Of a stretch of 7,231 nt of DNA, positions 1-5,202 are shown piece after piece. Position 1 is the first letter of the stretch. Every line of letters starts with the position of its first letter. The notes beneath the pieces are model-generated. The model had not been told where the DNA came from. It searched no databases and saw nothing but the letters and a program-made list of their open reading frames with translations. This DNA is from Flavobacteriales bacterium (lineage in GTDB: Bacteria > Bacteroidota > Bacteroidia > Flavobacteriales_D > Parvicellaceae), in assembly GCA_027047735.1 (NCBI GenBank), contig JALTUD010000188.1, forward strand, positions 1 to 7,231, given 5' to 3'. The translations under genes were made by a program, and so were the position numbers.

Positions 1-1027
1 TTTTCTGTTTTTGGAAGTCGCTCCCGATTTTATAGATATTAACATCCACCCGACAAAAACAGAAATAAAATTTGAAGACGAACGCACCGTTTACGCCATA
101 ATAAAATCGGCAGTAAAAAATTCATTGGGAAAATACAACATTGCTCCATCTATTGACTTTGACCAAGAAGAAGCCTTTGAATTTGTACCCAAAAAAAGTG
201 GCGAAGCTATAAAGGTTCCAACGGTTACCATTGACACGAATTATAATCCTTTTAAAAACACAACAAGTAAACCTACATCGGGTGGAAGTTCATACAGTTC
301 TAACTTCAAGATGCCAAAATCCATAGGATTTGACCAAGAAGATGTAGATGCTAATTTAGATTTTTTAAGTTCTATTGAAGAAACCTCTACAACGGTTAAA
401 AGTGCAGAACTTTTTAATCAAGAAGAGGAAGAAACTACTGAAGAAATTGTACCAAAAGAAAACAAGCAAAAGTTTTATCAACTCAACAGCAAATACATAT
501 TAACGCAAGTAAGGTCAGGTTTATTAATAATAGACCAACAGCGAGCACATGAACGCGTTTTGTTTGAACAATTTTTAACACAAATAGAAAAGCAACAAAC
601 AGAGGCACAGAAACTGCTTTTCCCCGAACAAATTGAATTAAACTCGGCTGACTTTGCTCTCTTATCAGAAACATTAGAAGATTTAAACAAGATTGGTTTT
701 GAAATTAGTGAGTTTGGAAAAAATACACTCGTTGTGAATGGCGTACCTGTAGGAATATCATCAACCGAAGTGCAAAAAATACTAGAAAATTTACTAGAAG
801 AACTAAAACACAACACCAACCAAACAAACACCAATTATCAGCAAAAATTAGCCATACTATTAGCCAAAAGCTCAGCTATAAAAAGAGGGAGAAAAATGGA
901 AAATGAAGAAATGGAACATCTTTTTAATGAGTTATTTGCTTGTAGTTCTCCGTATTTCAGTCCGACGGGAAAACCTGTAATCATAAAATTAGACGATAAA
1001 GAGTTAGATCAACGATTTGAAAGATAA
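1..1027 (+). CDS. mutL: DNA mismatch repair protein MutL, 3' part (5' end outside the window)
   Basis: MutL couples mismatch recognition by MutS to downstream strand removal. The frame is open to the left edge (phase starts at base 2), so the N-terminal ATPase is missing. Numbering from the TTG at 11, which is an internal Leu and not a start: the end of the transducer domain is seen as the family signature NIHPTKTEIKF (11-21). Next comes a low-complexity acidic linker (about 50-152) and then the C-terminal dimerisation domain (about 153-338). In that domain the endonuclease motif DQHA(X)2E(X)4E appears as DQQRAHERVLFE (175-186), with Gln where His is usual. The CPHGRP motif reads SPTGKP (317-322), with neither Cys nor His. 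The final FxR motif is present as FER at the very C terminus. Latent endonuclease activity is therefore doubtful, though dimerisation should be intact. The rhomboid gene follows 17 bp downstream on the same strand, an arrangement I recall from other Bacteroidota. Confidence 0.96.
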   Translation, partial: FLFLEVAPDFIDINIHPTKTEIKFEDERTVYAIIKSAVKNSLGKYNIAPSIDFDQEEAFEFVPKKSGEAIKVPTVTIDTNYNPFKNTTSKPTSGGSSYSSNFKMPKSIGFDQEDVDANLDFLSSIEETSTTVKSAELFNQEEEETTEEIVPKENKQKFYQLNSKYILTQVRSGLLIIDQQRAHERVLFEQFLTQIEKQQTEAQKLLFPEQIELNSADFALLSETLEDLNKIGFEISEFGKNTLVVNGVPVGISSTEVQKILENLLEELKHNTNQTNTNYQQKLAILLAKSSAIKRGRKMENEEMEHLFNELFACSSPYFSPTGKPVIIKLDDKELDQRFER

Positions 1028-1044
1028 TCACATCAAAAAAATAT

Positions 1045-1776
1045 ATGTTTGAACAATTATTTAGAAATATGACACCGGTAGTTAAGAATATTTTGATTCT
1101 TAATGTGCTGTTTTATTTAGCCGAATTTGCCTTCCCTAATTTTGTGGACAATTTTGCTCTCTATCCAATAAGCTCTCCCAACTTTAAACCTTGGCAATTG
1201 GCTACCCATTTTTTTATGCACAGCAAACAGACCTTCTTTCATATATTCTTTAATATGTTCGCTGTTGTGATGTTCGGAACAATGTTGGAAAGGGTTTTGG
1301 GTGCAAAACGATTTTTGTTCTTCTATTTTTCAACCGCATTAGGAGCGGCACTTTTGCACTCTTTTGTTGTTTATTTAAGAATCCAAAGTATTGAATCGGA
1401 AATGACTCCGGAAGCTATTCAATACGTTATACAAAACGGACAACAATTATGGTTTGAACATAAAAATTATATTGATCCTTTAATGGGAGAACTTAACGCT
1501 ATGTTAAATACTCCGGTATTGGGAGCTTCCGGTGCAGTTTTCGGTATTTTAACCGCTTTTGGCTATCTATTTCCTAATACAGAATTGATGTTGCTCTTCC
1601 CTCCTATTCCTATTAAAGCTAAATATTTAGTTATTGGCTACATCGCATTGGAATTGTATTTAGGCTTTGCCAATAACCCTTACGATAATGTCGCACACTT
1701 TGCTCATTTAGGAGGAGCTATAATCGGATTTATTTTAGTTTATGTTTGGCAGAAAGACAGGAGTTCGTTCTATTAG
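1045..1776 (+). CDS. Rhomboid family intramembrane serine protease
   Basis: This is a polytopic inner-membrane protease expected to cleave transmembrane helices of other proteins within the bilayer; its substrates are unknown. The rhomboid signatures are all visible. HIFFN (66-70) in the second membrane helix supplies the oxyanion-stabilising His and Asn, GASG (160-163) holds nucleophile Ser162, and AHLGG (220-224) holds catalytic His221. At least six hydrophobic segments span the 243 residues. About 45 mostly polar residues (roughly 112-157) separate the third helix from the catalytic serine, a soluble loop or insertion. The ATG lies 17 bp after the mutL stop, behind an A-rich leader without a Shine-Dalgarno sequence. 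The in-frame ATG at 1069 (Met9, followed by TPVVKN) is an alternative start that fits the usual N terminus of the family. The gene is probably co-transcribed with mutL. Its stop overlaps that of convergent thiE by 4 bp. Confidence 0.95.
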   Translation: MFEQLFRNMTPVVKNILILNVLFYLAEFAFPNFVDNFALYPISSPNFKPWQLATHFFMHSKQTFFHIFFNMFAVVMFGTMLERVLGAKRFLFFYFSTALGAALLHSFVVYLRIQSIESEMTPEAIQYVIQNGQQLWFEHKNYIDPLMGELNAMLNTPVLGASGAVFGILTAFGYLFPNTELMLLFPPIPIKAKYLVIGYIALELYLGFANNPYDNVAHFAHLGGAIIGFILVYVWQKDRSSFY

Positions 1777-2393
1777 TCTATAGCCTTTTGAATAGCTTGA
1801 ATTGTTTTTGGAATATCATTAGCATTGGCTATCAAACCCGAAACAGCAATTCCATCAACGATATTTGAAAGAGGTTGAATATCATTGATTGTAATTCCAC
1901 CAATGGCATAAATAGGAATGGAAGTTCTTCTATTCCTGACTATCTTTTTATACCCTTCAAGTCCTAATAAGGGACTTAAATTCTTTTTTGTTTCCGTAAA
2001 AGCAAAAGGACCTAAACCAATATAATCAATATCTTCCTTTTCCAGCGTTAAAACATCTTCCAATGTATTGGCGGTTCTCCCGATAATTTTATTCTTCCCT
2101 AATAAAGCTCTAGCCTTATTAGAAGACGCATCTGATTTACCCAGATGCACACCATCCAAATCTAAATCATAAGCAACTTGCAGATAATCGTTAAGTATCA
2201 AAATAGCATTGTTTCTTTTGCAAATAATTTTAGCTTTCTCCGCAGTAGTGTAAACTTCATCTATTGCTATCTCTTTTAATCGTAATTGCACCAACCCTAT
2301 CCCCTTTCTAGTTACTCTATCAAGTAAATCCAAATGAGAATATTGAGACGTCTGTTGCGAAATAAAGTACAAAGACGGGAGTTTACTTGTCAT
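1773..2393 (-). CDS. thiE: Thiamine phosphate synthase
   Basis: The enzyme joins hydroxymethylpyrimidine diphosphate and thiazole phosphate to give thiamine monophosphate in the cytoplasm. The 206 residues match the usual length of a single-domain ThiE, a TIM barrel. Motifs in order: QLRLK (36-40) for pyrophosphate binding, ND (68-69) and DGVHLGKSD (80-88) containing the likely Mg-binding aspartates, YIGLGP (124-129), TETK (133-136), AIGGI (163-167) and GIAVSGLI (181-188). Two motifs differ from the common form: VHLGQ reads VHLGK, and the GxSxH segment reads GRTAN (105-109), so its Ser and His are replaced by Thr and Asn. The other core residues are present, so activity is expected. The ATG lies 6 bp after the yidC stop. 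AGGA overlapping that stop may serve as a weak ribosome binding site and couple translation. No other thiamine gene is in the window. The alternative, the ThiE-like regulator TenI, is less likely given the intact QxRxK and ND motifs. Confidence 0.93.
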   Translation of the reverse strand: MTSKLPSLYFISQQTSQYSHLDLLDRVTRKGIGLVQLRLKEIAIDEVYTTAEKAKIICKRNNAILILNDYLQVAYDLDLDGVHLGKSDASSNKARALLGKNKIIGRTANTLEDVLTLEKEDIDYIGLGPFAFTETKKNLSPLLGLEGYKKIVRNRRTSIPIYAIGGITINDIQPLSNIVDGIAVSGLIANANDIPKTIQAIQKAID

Positions 2394-2399
2394 CCAATC

Positions 2400-4361
2400 C
2401 TACTTTTTGTTTTTGGATTTTTGTTGCTCTTGTTGTTGAGCAAGTTCTGCCATTTTCTGTTGAAACCTTGATTTCTTTTTAGGCTTTTTCTTATTCTCAG
2501 CCAATTTGGCTCTGATTTTTTCTTCATCAATCATATAGGTTTTAATTCCCCACATAATCCCTATATTCATCAAGTTCCCACATAAGTAATAATAACTTAA
2601 TCCCGATGAATAAGAATTAAAGAAAAACAACATCATAAACGGCATCATATACATAATAATATTCATGTTCGGCATACCAGGCTGTTGCGTTTGAGCCATT
2701 TGACCGCTATTCATTTTCGTATATAAATACGTAGAAATAGCCATCATTATCGCAAATAAACTTATATGGTCGCCGTAAAGTGGAATATTAAAACCAAAAT
2801 CATAAATAGAATCATAAGAAGATAAATCTTCTGCCCATAAAAAACGTTGGTGTCTTAGATGAATATTGGAAGGGAAAAAACGGAAAACAGCCAATAAAAT
2901 CGGCATTTGAATTAACATAGGAACACAACCCGCCATTGGATTCACCCCTGTTTGAGCATATAATTCAGAAATAGCTTGTTGACGCTTCAGAGCATCAGCA
3001 TCTTTCATTCGCTCATTAATTTCCTCAATTTCGGGTTTTAACACACGCATTTTAGCCGACGACAAATAATTCTTATACGTCAAAGGAGTAATTAAAATCT
3101 TAACAAAAAGGGTTACTAAAAGGATAATAAGACCGTAGCTAAAACCAGTAGTTCTCAAAAGATTAAATATGGGTTGAATCATCCATTTATTTACCAAACC
3201 AAATATTCCCCAACCTAAATTAATAATATCTTCCATTCCGGCATCATAAGACTTTAACTCTTGATATTCGTTAGGTCCGAAATAGAATTTTAAATCTACT
3301 GTGTTTTTGGAAGGTAAAACAACATTAGCAGCATAAGCAATTGTATATTCATTCCCCTCTAATTGCTCTTGAGCCAAATGACCTTGCGTTAACGTCTTAT
3401 CCTCGTTAATCAAAATTGCCGAGAAAAACTTTTGTTTAAAGGCGATCCAATTCGTTGCATTCTCTAAATCAACTTCGTCAGAAGAACGCTCACTGATATA
3501 ATCTCTTTTTTCATCAAAATAACGATACATAACACAAGTTATCATTCGCTCGTCAGACGTTAGTTTTTCCATTGACAAACCTTTCATTGCCCAATCTAAC
3601 TCAACATTATCTGTATTTATATCTGATTGTAAATTTTTATAATCTATTAGGAAGTCTAAATCATATCCGTTATTAGCCAAAACATAAGTAAACAATAAAT
3701 ATTTACCTTCTTCATTCGTTTGTGCTTTAAAGGTTAGAATTTGCGTACTATCTGTATTTATTAGGTGCGGTTCGAAATAAAGGTTTTCAGTTTCTATATT
3801 CTTTCCGTCATTCTCGATTCTCAATGATTGTTTGTAAGATTGCTCTTCAATCAACAACAAAGGAATACTATCTTCTGTACCGATGTAATCTTTATAAGAT
3901 TGATATTTTTTTAACTTAACTTCGGCAATTTGACCACCTTTAGCGTTAAACTTGATAATCAATTTATCATTTTCAAGTGTTATATACTCTTGTTTACCTT
4001 CCGAAGCCGGGTAAAATATTCCATATTCACCCTCCAAAGCTTTTTGTTTTGCTTTTTCTTCTGCTAAACGATTGATTGTTTCAACACTATCGACATAATG
4101 TTGTAATAAGATACTATCCTTTTTCACAAACTCGGGAACAGTTGTCAAAAAAGAAGAATCTTCCAGTAGAGAAATCTTCTTTTCCAACTCTTCTTTCTCT
4201 ACTTCCAATTCAGCTACTTTTTTTATAGCAGCATCTTTCTTCTGTTCAACAACTTCTTCTGTTTGTTGAATCACTTCTTGTTGTTCTTGTTGATTAAAAT
4301 AGGAAAAACCTATTAAAATCAGACCTATCAACATTAAGCCGGTTAAGGTATTTTTATCCAT
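2400..4361 (-). CDS. yidC: Membrane protein insertase YidC (YidC/Oxa1 family)
   Basis: YidC inserts and folds inner-membrane proteins, alone or with SecYEG. The 653-residue protein has the Gram-negative layout. An N-terminal membrane anchor (about 5-21) is followed by a Gln-rich, then Glu/Lys-rich predicted coiled coil (24-70). A periplasmic beta-rich P1 domain occupies about 110-365, and the conserved Oxa1 core about 383-612. In the core, SSAKMRVLKPEI (434-445) carries Arg439, equivalent to the Arg of the substrate groove, and NPMAGCVPMLIQMPI (474-488) is the family signature before the third helix. Later helices cover about 530-548 and 565-610. The C-terminal tail (613-653) is rich in Lys and Gln (KKKPKKK), a feature that in other YidC/Oxa1 proteins contacts ribosomes. 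The ATG is preceded by the purine-rich stretch AAAGAAGAG and a promoter-like sequence in the 92-bp upstream gap. thiE follows 6 bp downstream. Confidence 0.98.
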   Translation of the reverse strand: MDKNTLTGLMLIGLILIGFSYFNQQEQQEVIQQTEEVVEQKKDAAIKKVAELEVEKEELEKKISLLEDSSFLTTVPEFVKKDSILLQHYVDSVETINRLAEEKAKQKALEGEYGIFYPASEGKQEYITLENDKLIIKFNAKGGQIAEVKLKKYQSYKDYIGTEDSIPLLLIEEQSYKQSLRIENDGKNIETENLYFEPHLINTDSTQILTFKAQTNEEGKYLLFTYVLANNGYDLDFLIDYKNLQSDINTDNVELDWAMKGLSMEKLTSDERMITCVMYRYFDEKRDYISERSSDEVDLENATNWIAFKQKFFSAILINEDKTLTQGHLAQEQLEGNEYTIAYAANVVLPSKNTVDLKFYFGPNEYQELKSYDAGMEDIINLGWGIFGLVNKWMIQPIFNLLRTTGFSYGLIILLVTLFVKILITPLTYKNYLSSAKMRVLKPEIEEINERMKDADALKRQQAISELYAQTGVNPMAGCVPMLIQMPILLAVFRFFPSNIHLRHQRFLWAEDLSSYDSIYDFGFNIPLYGDHISLFAIMMAISTYLYTKMNSGQMAQTQQPGMPNMNIIMYMMPFMMLFFFNSYSSGLSYYYLCGNLMNIGIMWGIKTYMIDEEKIRAKLAENKKKPKKKSRFQQKMAELAQQQEQQKSKNKK

Positions 4362-4390
4362 TATTGCTCTTCTTTAAAAATATAAGAGTG

Positions 4391-4420
4391 CAAAAATAAT
4401 CATATACTTAGACCCTCAAT
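4391..4420 (-). promoter_or_regulatory. Putative Bacteroidota-type promoter for yidC-thiE
   Basis: Read on the minus strand, TATTTTTG (plus 4391-4398) matches the -7 consensus TAnnTTTG of the Bacteroidota primary sigma factor. ATTG (plus 4417-4420) lies 18 bp upstream and matches three of four bases of the -33 element TTTG. The predicted start of transcription would leave an untranslated leader of roughly 25 nt before the yidC ATG. It sits in the only gap between the lipoprotein gene and yidC, which fits its role. Such short AT-rich matches occur by chance in this sequence, so it remains a prediction. Confidence 0.45.
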
Positions 4421-4453
4421 GTTTATTTGACAATAAAATTTAGTTTGAAGTAA

Positions 4454-5125
4454 TTATACGTTAGTATAAACCATATACAAAGCATGAACTACTGCAAGTA
4501 AATAAAAGAAACCTCTAAAAAATATTGCGAAAATTGTAACAGCATAGAGAAAAGTTAGCCCCAAACTAATCAATACAGGTATTAAATCCCAATTTGTGAC
4601 CAGACCAACTGAAAGAAAGGGAATAACAAAACATAATACATACAACAAGATTACCGATACATCGCTCCACATAGTACTACTAGTAGAAGCTAGGTTTGAC
4701 TTACTATGTATCGTCTTGTCTATATTATGAAATACTTCTGCAATATATCTATTTACTTTACCTTCTGTTTTTCTACCTTCATTATTATTAGTTAAAACTC
4801 TCTTTTCATTTACTGTTTGGGTTACAGAAATATCTTTTCCCGAATCCTTGATAACTGTTTTAGAATAAGTAGCTTCATTTTGTATTGTCTTTTCAATACT
4901 TCTCCGGGGCTTTACAACAGCCTCCCTTTTACTTTGAAAAGATAATTTTTTTTGACTAAAATTATCTTTTAATTTAATGTTTTTCTTAACATTCTTATAA
5001 AATCCTTTATTGTATTTTCTCTTTTGAATAAATCTATTAGAAACTACATCTTGAGTAGAACTACAAGAGAACAAACATACCGATACTAGAATAATTGATA
5101 ACGCTAAGATTAGTATTTTTTTCAT
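4454..5125 (-). CDS. Putative lipoprotein with C-terminal Pmp3/YqaE-like membrane region
   Basis: I do not recognise a named function. The 223-residue product begins with a lipoprotein signal peptide: positive start MKK, hydrophobic core, and lipobox LFSC with Cys21 as the lipidated residue. A strongly basic region follows (35-75) that includes QKRKYNKGFYKN (34-45), a motif I recall from small Bacteroidota lipoproteins. Then comes a polar Thr/Asn/Lys-rich stretch (80-150). The C terminus (about 155-223) holds two or three hydrophobic spans. Pieces such as CFVIPFLSVGL (165-175), a Trp-Asp turn (179-180) and VVHALYMVY (212-220) resemble the two-helix Pmp3/YqaE domain. However, about ten extra residues appear inserted, and the usual Pro-Pro and Pro-Gly pairs are lost. 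The ATG follows an A/T-rich leader without a Shine-Dalgarno sequence. It lies 77 bp after the AsmA-like gene and 92 bp before yidC. The gene is probably real and expressed; its role is unknown. Confidence 0.75.
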   Translation of the reverse strand: MKKILILALSIILVSVCLFSCSSTQDVVSNRFIQKRKYNKGFYKNVKKNIKLKDNFSQKKLSFQSKREAVVKPRRSIEKTIQNEATYSKTVIKDSGKDISVTQTVNEKRVLTNNNEGRKTEGKVNRYIAEVFHNIDKTIHSKSNLASTSSTMWSDVSVILLYVLCFVIPFLSVGLVTNWDLIPVLISLGLTFLYAVTIFAIFFRGFFYLLAVVHALYMVYTNV

Positions 5126-5202
5126 GATTTTAAAATTATTTATGATTTCTGATTTTTATAACTCTAACGAGTTCGTATATTTCTGCTTACAACATGCAAA
5201 AA

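Noticed and set aside
478..834. Minus-strand open frames of 118 and 63 residues opposite mutL
   Set aside because: They lie wholly opposite well-supported mutL coding sequence, and their Cys/Ser/Phe-rich composition is typical of an antisense shadow.
2394..2500. TPP riboswitch upstream of thiE
   Set aside because: The upstream DNA is yidC coding sequence with only a 6-bp gap, and no thi-box-like conserved segments are visible.
4422..4437. Inverted repeat TTTATT-TGAC-AATAAA downstream of the lipoprotein gene, considered as a terminator
   Set aside because: The stem is six A-T pairs only and is not followed by a T-run on the minus strand, so it is too weak to call in AT-rich DNA.
5160..5173. 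Inverted repeat AACTC-TAAC-GAGTT between the AsmA-like and lipoprotein genes, considered as a terminator or operator
   Set aside because: The five-pair stem lacks a following T-run on the minus strand, and a repeat this short is expected by chance.
5126..5202. Possible promoter for the lipoprotein gene
   Set aside because: A TTTG is present on the minus strand, but no TAnnTTTG follows at a proper distance. The best candidate, TATACGAA, matches only the TA.
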